NCBI GenBank assembly: GCA_037127915.1 | Contig: JBAXXL010000015.1 | Coordinates: forward strand, 1-64,000 | Source: JBAXXL01 sp037127915 | Lineage (GTDB): Bacteria; Bacteroidota; Ignavibacteria; Kapaibacteriales; UBA2268 | Direction: 5' to 3' | DNA length: 64,000 nt | Shown here: positions 46,205 through 55,514 of the stretch, in pieces | Position numbering within the stretch: position 1 is the first letter of the stretch | How the letters are laid out: every line of letters begins with the position of its first letter | Program-made: the position numbers and the translations under genes | The notes under the pieces: generated by a model | What the model was told of the DNA's origin: nothing | The model's database searches: none | Seen by the model: the letters and a program-made list of their open reading frames with translations, nothing else

Positions 46205-46738
46205 TTATTTCTTCTGTTTTAGTCGTTTGTATTTTTCTCTTATTTGTTTGTGTAGTGGGTTCACTATTCTCTCCTCGAATAGTTTCTTTTGTTTTATGTT
46301 ATCGGAACAGCCAAGAGAAAAATTTATTTCTTTGTCATTGATTCTAGAATTTTCCTTTGGATTAATAATACTATAAAAACCCAAGGCAGAGTGGTTCCTA
46401 TCACCTTCCATCAATAACGTTAGTAATATAATCTGATTTTCTGGATAATAGAAATAAATTGGCAAATAATAATCATATTCTTGTGTAGAATCATAAGCGG
46501 AAGAACCAAAAATTGGATCATCTGCTGGAGGATTTAAATTTGGATTATTTTGTTTGAAAATTTCAATTTCAGATTCCAATTCATCAGATCCGATATTAAA
46601 TTCATAACTCTCAACACTAGCATAAGGGGCATGTGTCAATAGCATTCCAAATCGAAGAAAAAAATACAAGAATACAAGTGTTAAACAAATTAAACATATT
46701 AATAGTAGTTTCTTGTAATGTTTTTTTAAAAAATTCAT
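46205..46738 (-). CDS. Membrane-anchored protein of unknown function, paralog B
   Basis: The 177-aa product from the ATG at 46738 begins MNFLKKHYKK, with a transmembrane segment at about 10-32. A longer frame from 46792 exists, but its extra 18 residues (Asn-rich, polar) precede a normal positively charged anchor start and are not matched in paralog A, so I chose the inner start. The soluble domain matches paralog A along its length. Function is unknown. Repeat-rich DNA lies upstream and the IS3-like remnant lies downstream of the pair, so the locus may be recently acquired or rearranged; that is inference. Confidence 0.72.
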   Translation of the reverse strand: MNFLKKHYKKLLLICLICLTLVFLYFFLRFGMLLTHAPYASVESYEFNIGSDELESEIEIFKQNNPNLNPPADDPIFGSSAYDSTQEYDYYLPIYFYYPENQIILLTLLMEGDRNHSALGFYSIINPKENSRINDKEINFSLGCSDNIKQKKLFEERIVNPLHKQIREKYKRLKQKK

Positions 46739-46911
46739 ATTGTTATTACCATAAATATTATTTCGGAAAACATTGTGTTGAATACTCCCCATAATTATAA
46801 AACCAATTTTTCATTGTCATGAACTTACTTCTAGTAAATTTCAAACATACAACAGAGATTCTGTTCTAAATTAATCATTTCATTTGAAATAACAAAAATA
46901 TAATTAAAATT

Positions 46912-47063
46912 CATCCCGTTAGGGATGCGATATCGGAAGATATTCGGATATGACGCGACCACGAAGTGCCTTTAGGTACGTTATATATTTATATATCATC
47001 ACTACGTGATTCAAACCAAACGCGCAAACTCTTTTCTACCGACATTTTGTGCCAACGGCACAA
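46912..47063. repeat. Composite palindromic repeat, copy 1
   Basis: It has CATCCCGTTAGGGATG, ACGAAGTGCCTTTAGGTACG, CTTTTCTACCGACATTTTGTG and GTGCCAACGGCAC in order. The same modules occur at 59692-59841, 60635-60730 and, in part, 57228-57303. Confidence 0.8.
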
Positions 47064-47318
47064 TTACCTTTTTTTCTTATCTTCGCCAATCTGCTAAATC
47101 TGTGTCATCTGTGTGCGAATCTTCGAAGGGCATTTCGGCTAAAGCCAACCATATCGGGCGTTCATCTTGCCCACGACTTAAAAGCCGTGGCTATTCATGA
47201 AGATGACCAAAAAAATTAATCCGCGCTTATCTGCTAAATCCGCGTCTTCTGTGTGCTAATAATTCTTGGGCTTCTTAAATTGAGGATGGATTCCTGCTTC
47301 CGCAGGAATGACCGACAC

Positions 47319-47345
47319 AAAAAAAGGGCGTATGCAAAACGCCCC
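47319..47345 (-). terminator. Terminator of pckA
   Basis: On the minus strand GGGCGT-TTTGCAT-ACGCCC is followed by seven T, about 38 bp past the pckA stop. Confidence 0.85.
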
Positions 47346-47382
47346 CTACTTTATGAACTTTTAACTTTATAATTTTACGAAC

Positions 47383-49002
<1,620 letters not shown>

Positions 49003-49030
49003 AAAATCCTATTTTATGTAAAATAAAAAG

Positions 49031-49062
49031 CAAAATTAACTCAATTGGAATTATTAACCAAA
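49031..49062 (-). promoter_or_regulatory. Bacteroidota-type promoter of pckA
   Basis: On the minus strand TTTG (49062-49059) and TAATTTTG (49038-49031) are exactly 20 bp apart. The predicted start lies about 23 bp before the ATG. Confidence 0.75.
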
Positions 49063-49239
49063 GAAATGAATAAAGATTAATTTTATTGTGAAGATTTTCA
49101 CGAAGTTCGGTTGGTTGTTTTCGCACGGCTCATTTTTCTAATCACGTTCAATCCTTTCAAGATTGGGAAAATTGGCTTTGTGTACTTTGTGGTTAAATTT
49201 TCTTCTTCGCATTAACAATTTACAATTAACCATTGACCA

Positions 49240-51153
49240 TTACATTCCGACATTCACTTTCAGTGTTGCATTTCTGCCGGGCATAGGGTAATTGGAAATT
49301 ATAGTGTATTGCTTATCGAAAACGTTGTTAATGCTAAAAGATACGGTTAGTTCTGTTTTGGATATCGTCCAGGTTCTACTTCCAAAAATATCAACTAAGA
49401 AGTAATTTGGAATTACGGAGGAATAAGAATTGTCGGGAAGTGAGAATATATGGCTTGAATAATAAAATTTACATCCCAAATTGTGCGGCTTTTTGGAATA
49501 AATCGCCGAAGCTGTGAGAATTTCCTGTGGTGTATAAACCAAAATCTTGCCTTTGTTTAATGAGTTGTTCGCTTCGTCCGTAGCTTTTTGGCGGGTATAG
49601 GATATATTCAGATTAATATACTTCTGAAAGAAACTTGTTCCCGCGCTCAATTCAAAACCCTGATTAATCACCCTGCCCAAATTTTCCGCACTCCAACTGA
49701 CCGCGCTTTTCGGCACCGATATAATTTTATCTTTCGTATCCATATAAAACAACACTGCGGAAAAATCGAGAAAATCCAGCGTGTGGTTTGTAACCTCGAA
49801 ATTATATGAATGAGAATACTCCGGCAATAAATCGGTATTGCCGTAATTCAGGTAATACATCTCATTGAACGACGGCGCGCGGAAATTATACGAATAGTTC
49901 AATTTCACTGTCGTTGACAGATTATTAATTTTACCTGTCAAACCAATAAATGGCGAAAGAAACGGTTTGAAATCTCCCACTTTATTAAATCTCAGCGCGG
50001 TATTCGCCGCCATCTCAAAATTAGCATAAGTCTTGAAATATGACCCGCTCCACAAACCCGAAAATTCGCTACGGACTATGTTATTCGAAGTCGTTTTCTG
50101 AAGCATATCGCCCGAAAGGGCTGATAAAGTATAATCAAACGTAAATTCATTCACGAAATTGCGGAAGTTTTTTATATACTTTACCTTCAGCGAAATATCA
50201 TTATTCAGGTATTCAGTTACAGTCGGCAATCCGTAAAAAACATTCCAATCGTCGCGGTATTTCGTCGAACCGAGATTGTAAAGCGCACTCATAGTCAGTA
50301 TGTTGTTGTCGGAAAGTTGTTTTTCACCGCTCAGAACAACAAATAAAGATTTGTTGTTCAGCCGTGATGTCAGGTTTTCCGGTTTACCGTAAATTACAGC
50401 TCCCGGACTGCCGCGGTCGGAAGTAGTGGCGAACACGTCGGTTTTGAATTTGAACGATTTGCCGGAATATTGATTGACAAAGAAAAACGAAAGACTTTGG
50501 AAATCGCCGTTATTACGTTTATACATAACATTGTTGCCGAAATCATTTATTATAAACGGATAATTTCCTTGCGAATAATTATATTCCACGACAGCCGATT
50601 GTGAGGACTTCAACAAATTGGACGAACCTTTAATAATAGTTTTATATGTGTTGAAACTTCCCGCAAGTAATGATGCGGAAAGTCCCGCGCTGTCTTCCGG
50701 TGCCGGAATAATATTCAAAGCACCGCCAATTGCACCTCCACCGAAAAATGCGCTCATCCCGCCTTTATAAACTGAAATTTCCTCCACCATCGAAGTCGGT
50801 ACAATGGAAAAATCGAAGCTTCCCGATGCGGATTGGTTAATCTTCATCCCGTCGAGCATCACGGTATTTTGCGAACTTGATTGTCCGCGGAGGGATACAG
50901 TTTTCATACCGCCCAAACCGCCATAATCATTTATAAATGTACCCGGGATATATTTAATCGCCTCGGTTAGCTGTTGAAGATTCATTGAGCTTAGTTCTTG
51001 CAATTTAAGCGAGGTGGAGGTAGAAAATTGCTTTTCAATACCTTCACGGTAACCAATGACCTCAATTTGCTGGCCTTTAGCGATTGAATCGCGGACATCG
51101 GCTAATAATTTCGGTGCGCTGAGTAAAAATAATATGATGAAAATTTTCTGCAT
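49240..51153 (-). CDS. BtuB-like TonB-dependent outer-membrane receptor
   Basis: The 637-aa product has a signal peptide (1-18, ending LLAD). An N-terminal plug domain (about 45-160) has QLTEAIKYIPGTFINDYGG, MKTVSLRGQSS and VYKGGMSAFFGGGAIGGALNII. A 22-strand-type barrel ends GRNATLKVNVGM. The short length, the plug immediately after the signal and the absence of a CarbopepD-like extension favour the BtuB/vitamin B12-type group over SusC-type glycan importers. The true substrate is not determined; no BtuCDF transporter is adjacent. A B12-binding-type enzyme is encoded at 21359, but that is not evidence of substrate. It diverges from the TPR gene at 51225. Confidence 0.88.
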   Translation of the reverse strand: MQKIFIILFLLSAPKLLADVRDSIAKGQQIEVIGYREGIEKQFSTSTSLKLQELSSMNLQQLTEAIKYIPGTFINDYGGLGGMKTVSLRGQSSSQNTVMLDGMKINQSASGSFDFSIVPTSMVEEISVYKGGMSAFFGGGAIGGALNIIPAPEDSAGLSASLLAGSFNTYKTIIKGSSNLLKSSQSAVVEYNYSQGNYPFIINDFGNNVMYKRNNGDFQSLSFFFVNQYSGKSFKFKTDVFATTSDRGSPGAVIYGKPENLTSRLNNKSLFVVLSGEKQLSDNNILTMSALYNLGSTKYRDDWNVFYGLPTVTEYLNNDISLKVKYIKNFRNFVNEFTFDYTLSALSGDMLQKTTSNNIVRSEFSGLWSGSYFKTYANFEMAANTALRFNKVGDFKPFLSPFIGLTGKINNLSTTVKLNYSYNFRAPSFNEMYYLNYGNTDLLPEYSHSYNFEVTNHTLDFLDFSAVLFYMDTKDKIISVPKSAVSWSAENLGRVINQGFELSAGTSFFQKYINLNISYTRQKATDEANNSLNKGKILVYTPQEILTASAIYSKKPHNLGCKFYYSSHIFSLPDNSYSSVIPNYFLVDIFGSRTWTISKTELTVSFSINNVFDKQYTIISNYPMPGRNATLKVNVGM

Positions 51154-51175
51154 TCGATAACAATTTGTAATTTTG
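51144..51175 (+). promoter_or_regulatory. Possible promoter of the TPR gene
   Basis: TTTT (51144-51147) lies 20 bp before TAATTTTG (51168-51175), an exact -7 match with an imperfect -33. It overlaps the start of the divergent TonB receptor gene. Confidence 0.4.
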
Positions 51176-51224
51176 TCTGATAAATATTTTTAAATTTAAC
51201 AAATTTGGCAAAGTTAATCACAAT

Positions 51225-52001
51225 ATGTGGAAAAAGTTAATTTTCATTTTGATAATAATGTGCGTTTTTCAAAGAGCGACCGCCGATAATTCATTAGTAG
51301 ATATAAAAAATAAGCTATCGAATATTTATTATTCATTCGACGCAAGCGCCTATCGTAAATTGATTAACGAAATCGCGAACTTTAAACTCGCTCCAAACGA
51401 GGAATTCTATATAGAATATTATAATTCAATAGCATTGCTAAACTTAGGCAAAATCAACTATCAAACCGACAAAAGTAAAGCCAAATCTCTATTTTTAATA
51501 GCGGAAAAAGAGTGCGCCTCGGCAATAGCACTTTCGCAAAAAGCAAAATTATCTAAAAGCAGTCAGGCTGAACTTTATGCCATTTATTGCGATATTTTAT
51601 CGAAAAAAGCCAGTTTGGAAACGATTATGGCTATTAGCACAGGCCGCAAAGCGCACAAGGCAATTGAAAAAGCCGCCGCGCTGGATAAGCAAAACGCCGT
51701 GGTCAGGTTAATAGGAGCTATTCAGCTTATGCACATGCCGAAAGTATTCGGAGGTGATAAAGCCAAGAGTCGTGAATTGTTAAATTCAATTCTAAAATTG
51801 CAAAGTCACAGATCGGAAGATCCGCTATTTATTCCAATTGCCGAAAATGCTGAAATTTATGGATATTTAGCACAGTTGGAAATTTTAGAAAGAAATATTC
51901 CTGCGGCAGAATCGTATATTAAAAAAGCCTTAGCCACGGAACCTAACTATGGTTACGTTACACAAGACTTAAGAAAACAAATTAATTTATTAGAGAAGTA
52001 A
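51225..52001 (+). CDS. Exported TPR-like protein
   Basis: The 258-aa product has a signal peptide (about 1-20, ending RATAD) and is otherwise nearly all helical. TPR-like helix pairs include EFYIEYYNSIALLNLGKINY, AQLEILERNIPAAESYIKKA and LATEPNYGYVTQDL. Tetratricopeptide proteins of this kind mediate protein-protein contacts in the periplasm. It ends one base before the DUF2461-family gene, so the two are probably translationally coupled. A specific function cannot be inferred. It diverges from the TonB receptor gene with a 71-bp shared promoter region. Confidence 0.75.
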   Translation: MWKKLIFILIIMCVFQRATADNSLVDIKNKLSNIYYSFDASAYRKLINEIANFKLAPNEEFYIEYYNSIALLNLGKINYQTDKSKAKSLFLIAEKECASAIALSQKAKLSKSSQAELYAIYCDILSKKASLETIMAISTGRKAHKAIEKAAALDKQNAVVRLIGAIQLMHMPKVFGGDKAKSRELLNSILKLQSHRSEDPLFIPIAENAEIYGYLAQLEILERNIPAAESYIKKALATEPNYGYVTQDLRKQINLLEK

Positions 52002-52002
52002 T

Positions 52003-52671
52003 ATGCAATACTTTAATCAGGATTTTCTGGAATTTTTCAAAGAATTAGCTGAAAATAACACTAAAGAATGGTTCGACACGAACCGCAAAAGATATGAAAA
52101 AGAAGTGAAAGAACCCTTTACAAAGTTTGTGGAGGAAATGATATACCGAGTGCAAAAAATTGATAATGATGTATTTATCCGACCGATGGATGCGATTTAC
52201 CGCATAAACAAAGACATCCGCTTTTCGAAGGATAAATCCCCATACAAAATACAAATGTCGGCGAATATATCTAAGTTTGGAAAGAAAGATAAATCCTACC
52301 CTTGCTTCTATTTCCAATTTTCCCCAGACGATGTAATGGTTTACGGTGGTTCGTATATGGTGGAAAAAGAAACATTAGAAAGTATCCGCTACTATATAGC
52401 CGAGAATCACGAAGAATTTAAAAAAGTATATTCCGGCAAATATTTTGTCGAAAAGTACGGAACAATCCAAGGCGAAAAGAACAAACGCATACCTGAAGAT
52501 TTTATAGACATTGTAAAAACTGAACCATTAATCGCCAACAAGCAATTTTATTTTGGAGCCGCATTAAACCCTGAATTGGTCTTACAACCATTCCTTCCCG
52601 ATGTATTGATGGAATACTATATGGCGGGCAGGGAAGTAAACGGATTCTTGAGACAAGCATACGGAAAATAA
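52003..52671 (+). CDS. DUF2461 (TIGR02453) family protein
   Basis: The 222-aa cytoplasmic protein is recognised by the opening FNQDFLEFFKELAENNTKEWFD, followed by NRKRYEKEVKEPF and IYRINKDIRFSKDKSPYK. Further conserved segments are FYFQFSPDDVMVYGG and RYYIAENHEEF. This family is widespread in Bacteroidota, Proteobacteria and fungi, and its biochemical role is unknown. The length is normal. It begins one base after the TPR gene stop, sharing its transcript. Confidence 0.9.
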   Translation: MQYFNQDFLEFFKELAENNTKEWFDTNRKRYEKEVKEPFTKFVEEMIYRVQKIDNDVFIRPMDAIYRINKDIRFSKDKSPYKIQMSANISKFGKKDKSYPCFYFQFSPDDVMVYGGSYMVEKETLESIRYYIAENHEEFKKVYSGKYFVEKYGTIQGEKNKRIPEDFIDIVKTEPLIANKQFYFGAALNPELVLQPFLPDVLMEYYMAGREVNGFLRQAYGK

Positions 52672-52718
52672 TTATTAATGGGAAGAAGAAGAGAATCAAT
52701 TACGAATTACGGAAAGAT

Positions 52719-52738
52719 GGACACGGCACGCCGTGTCC
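52719..52738. repeat. GGACACGGC palindrome
   Basis: GGACACGGC-AC-GCCGTGTCC forms a nine-base stem with a two-base loop. It is followed at 52744-52766 by three copies of the heptamer TTCAAAA. It is a REP-like dispersed element type; no T-run follows. Confidence 0.75.
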
Positions 52739-52779
52739 CTACAGTTCAAAATTCAAAATTCAAAATTTCTGATTTATAA

Positions 52780-52811
52780 TTTGAATTATATACTCGAATT
52801 ACTTAATTTTG
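52780..52811 (+). promoter_or_regulatory. Bacteroidota-type promoter of purE
   Basis: TTTG (52780-52783) and TAATTTTG (52804-52811) are exactly 20 bp apart. The predicted start lies about 41 bp before the ATG at 52859. Confidence 0.75.
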
Positions 52812-52858
52812 ATGTAACATATTATTACGATTTCAAAATGTTATAAAGAGATAAATTT

Positions 52859-53377
52859 ATGCATAAAGGTAGAAAACCACTTGTTGGTATAATAATGGGA
52901 AGTGATTCGGATTTGCAAACTATGATGCAAGCCGCGGAGATTTGCCTCGAATTCGATATACCCTACGAAATGCGTGTCGTTTCGGCTCATCGCACGCCGG
53001 ACGATATGGCGGAATACGGCAGAGAAGCACACAAACGCGGTATCAAAGTAATAATTGCGGGTGCTGGCGGAGCGGCTCATTTACCGGGTATGATTGCGGC
53101 GCATAGTCCCTTGCCTGTAATCGGTGTTCCTATTCAAAGCCGTACTCTAAGCGGTGTGGATTCGCTTTATTCCATCGTGCAAATGCCTCCCGGTGTGCCT
53201 GTTGCCACTGTTGCAATCGGCGCGGGGAAAAATGCCGGTATATTAGCTATGCAGATTTTGGGTGTTCATTTTCCGGAAATTCAAGAAAACATTGCCAAAT
53301 ATAAATTTATTATGGCAGAAGAATCCCGTTTGAAAAATGAACAAAACGAAGCTTTTACCGATTTATATACCGATTAA
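52859..53377 (+). CDS. purE: N5-carboxyaminoimidazole ribonucleotide mutase PurE
   Basis: The 172-aa enzyme of de novo purine synthesis moves the carboxyl group of N5-CAIR to C4, giving CAIR. The family motifs are all present: IIMGSDSDLQTM, VVSAHRTPD (active-site His), IIAGAGGAAHLPGM and GVPIQS...SIVQMPPGVPVATVAIG. The Ser-Asp-Ser-Asp and catalytic His argue for the class I (N5-CAIR) form. No purK lies beside it. It has a consensus promoter, and the DNA glycosylase gene begins two bases after its stop, so the two share a transcript. Confidence 0.97.
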   Translation: MHKGRKPLVGIIMGSDSDLQTMMQAAEICLEFDIPYEMRVVSAHRTPDDMAEYGREAHKRGIKVIIAGAGGAAHLPGMIAAHSPLPVIGVPIQSRTLSGVDSLYSIVQMPPGVPVATVAIGAGKNAGILAMQILGVHFPEIQENIAKYKFIMAEESRLKNEQNEAFTDLYTD

Positions 53378-53379
53378 TA

Positions 53380-54000
53380 ATGGATTTGACCGAAGATTTA
53401 AAAGCAAGCTATTTACTTTGGGCGGATAGAATACAATCGAAATTGCGGGAATTTACTGAAATTCCTCGCGAACTGTATTTCTATGAATTGTGCTTTTGTA
53501 TTTGCACACCACAATCCAAAGCCGCAAGCGCAATGCTAGTGCAAAATCAATTAATGAAAATCGATTTTTTGAATAACGATATAGACCCAATCGAAATATT
53601 ATTGGCACCCTCCAATTACATCCGCTTTCATAATCAAAAAGCTATCAACTTGTGCCGAATAAAAGCCCAATGGAATACAATATCCGGTATTTTATACTCA
53701 GATTTATCAAACGTGGAAAAGCGAAATTGGTTAGCCAAAAATGTCCGCGGTATTGGATATAAGGAAAGTGCGCATTTTCTGAGAAATATCGGGTATCGCG
53801 ATCTGGCAATTTTGGATAGGCATATTTTGAGGAATTTGGTTAGTTGCGGAGTATTCAACGAAATTCCGAAAATCAGCTCCGCCAATCAATATTTCGTCGT
53901 CGAGAAGAAATTTGCTGAATTTGCCGGAAAAATGAATATGACTATGGATGAATTGGATTTGCTTTTTTGGAGCAAGATGACGGGATGTATAATCAAATAG
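53380..54000 (+). CDS. Ogg2-like 8-oxoguanine DNA glycosylase/AP lyase
   Basis: The 206-aa helix-hairpin-helix DNA repair enzyme resembles the archaeal-type N-glycosylase/DNA lyase (Ogg2) family. The hallmark is GIGYKESAHFLRNIGYRDLAILDRHILR at about 125-152, holding the catalytic Lys (in GYKES) and Asp (in ILDRH). The N-terminal region with LYFYELCFCICTPQSKA is also typical. It removes 8-oxoguanine and nicks the abasic site. The length is normal. It starts two bases after purE and is presumably co-expressed with it; no functional connection is established. Confidence 0.92.
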   Translation: MDLTEDLKASYLLWADRIQSKLREFTEIPRELYFYELCFCICTPQSKAASAMLVQNQLMKIDFLNNDIDPIEILLAPSNYIRFHNQKAINLCRIKAQWNTISGILYSDLSNVEKRNWLAKNVRGIGYKESAHFLRNIGYRDLAILDRHILRNLVSCGVFNEIPKISSANQYFVVEKKFAEFAGKMNMTMDELDLLFWSKMTGCIIK

Positions 54001-54116
54001 TTATAAGTTTTGAGTTATAAATTATAAATTGCAGACATCGGTTTCACAACTCGAAATTATCCGAATTTTATCAATCAAGGATGATTGACCCATCGATAAA
54101 TCAATAGTTTGGTGGG

Positions 54117-54134
54117 ACAAGCATCCTTGCTTGT
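54117..54134. repeat. ACAAGCA palindrome
   Basis: ACAAGCA-TCCT-TGCTTGT forms a seven-base stem. It lies between the Ogg2-like gene and the converging glmM-like gene. No T-run follows, so it is better described as a REP-like element than a terminator. Confidence 0.6.
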
Positions 54135-54149
54135 TAGTGGAAAAATGAG

Positions 54150-55505
54150 CTAAATCATATTTCTTATTTCGGCAACCAATTTTTCGGCTTCTTCCAATGT
54201 TTCGGCTTCGGCAATAATTCGCAAAATTGGCTCGGTATTCGATGCGCGGAGCTGAACCCAGCTATTTTCAAAATCGATCCTTATTCCATCAATATCAGAG
54301 ATTTTAGAACCTTTATACACTTCTTTTAATTTCTGAATGTTACTAAGCAAAGACCCCGCAAATGGCATTTTTGTCTTTAGCATTGCATAATTTGGTACGG
54401 TGCGATTAATTTTCGAAAGCGTGGTTTCGTATTTTGCTAATAAAAGTAAAATCAGCGTTGTACCAATGACTGAATCTCTTCCGTAATGGAATGCGGGAAG
54501 AATCACTCCGCCCGAACCTTCACCACCGATTACCGCTTTTTTCTCTTTCATCAAGTTTACGACATTGATTTCGCCGACCGCTGAGCGGAAAAAATCAGCA
54601 CCGAATTCATTAGCTACGTCTTCGACCGCTTTTGTGGTAGATAAATTTACACAGACTGTTTTTTCAAATTTGCCGGAAAATATGTCGAACATTGCCAAAA
54701 CTGATTTTGTTGTGAGCGTAATGGTTCGTTCTTCACCAATCAAAGCGCCTGTTTCGTCCACCAGCACCAATCTATCGGCGTCGGGGTCCACAGCAATACC
54801 TAAATCTGCAGAACGCGCTGACACGGCTTTCTCGAGCTCTGTCAAGTTTTCGGGAATGGGTTCCGGAGTATGTGGAAAAATTCCGCTTCGGTCGCAATAA
54901 AGGCGTACAACTTCACAGCCGAGAAATTCCAGTAATTCGGGAATAACTATAGATCCTGATGCATTCACAGCATCAACTACTACCTTTAGTTTCATCGCCC
55001 GGACTTTGTCGAGCAAATCTTGAGGGAAGAGCTTTTGAACTAATTCTAAATGAAGCGTAGGTTTTTCGATATTGTGAATTAGGTTTTCTGTGCTGATGCT
55101 TGGATTAGTTATACTCGCATCATCTAAATGCGACCATAATTCTTCGTTCTCAGTTTTGTTGAAAAACACACCAAAGTGATTGATAAACTTCAAACCGTTC
55201 CACTCTGACGGATTGTGCGAAGCGGTAATTGCAATCCCACCGGCGGCTTTCAAATGTTCTACATAAAGTTGAACAAAGGGTGTAGGAACAACGCCAAGGC
55301 TTATAACCTCATACCCGTTTGCACTTAACACAGAAGTAACTACTTCCTCAATCCATTTTCCAGAAGGGCGCCCATCGTTTCCTAATACAACGGTACCTGA
55401 AGGTATAACTTTCGAAAAAGCAGTGGCATATTTGGTTACTAATTCTGTGTCGAGCGAATCGCATAAAGTTGCTCTTAAACCTGAGATTGAACTAATTATC
55501 GGCAT
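54150..55505 (-). CDS. glmM: Phosphoglucosamine/phosphohexose mutase
   Basis: The 451-aa enzyme of the alpha-D-phosphohexomutase superfamily starts SISGLRATL. It carries the catalytic phosphoserine loop ITASHNPSEWNGLKF, the metal-binding loop DPDADRL, the sugar loop GGEGSGGVI and the phosphate-binding RASNTEPILRI. In Bacteroidota this architecture is usually annotated phosphoglucosamine mutase (glucosamine-6-P to glucosamine-1-P, for UDP-GlcNAc), but a phosphomannomutase role cannot be excluded; the gene symbol is therefore provisional. It begins nine bases after the dnaB stop on the same strand, suggesting an operon. Confidence 0.85.
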   Translation of the reverse strand: MPIISSISGLRATLCDSLDTELVTKYATAFSKVIPSGTVVLGNDGRPSGKWIEEVVTSVLSANGYEVISLGVVPTPFVQLYVEHLKAAGGIAITASHNPSEWNGLKFINHFGVFFNKTENEELWSHLDDASITNPSISTENLIHNIEKPTLHLELVQKLFPQDLLDKVRAMKLKVVVDAVNASGSIVIPELLEFLGCEVVRLYCDRSGIFPHTPEPIPENLTELEKAVSARSADLGIAVDPDADRLVLVDETGALIGEERTITLTTKSVLAMFDIFSGKFEKTVCVNLSTTKAVEDVANEFGADFFRSAVGEINVVNLMKEKKAVIGGEGSGGVILPAFHYGRDSVIGTTLILLLLAKYETTLSKINRTVPNYAMLKTKMPFAGSLLSNIQKLKEVYKGSKISDIDGIRIDFENSWVQLRASNTEPILRIIAEAETLEEAEKLVAEIRNMI

Positions 55506-55514
55506 ATTTCCTCA

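Larger units (their letters stand above)
46793..47382. other. 590-bp repeat-dense intergenic region
   Basis: No gene is supported. It contains one copy of the composite palindromic repeat (46912-47063) and two copies of the CTGCTAAATCTGTGTCATCT-like repeat (47088-47116, 47228-47256). A nested hairpin CCACGACTT/AAGCCGTGG lies inside TCATCTT/AAGATGA (47162-47206). A palindrome TTCCTGC-TTCC-GCAGGAA lies at 47291-47308, and the pckA terminator follows. Short ORFs here are by-products. Confidence 0.8.

Noticed and set aside
47006..47200. Plus-strand 64-aa ORF upstream of pckA
   Set aside because: It is composed of dispersed repeats, with no ribosome site and no recognisable protein character.
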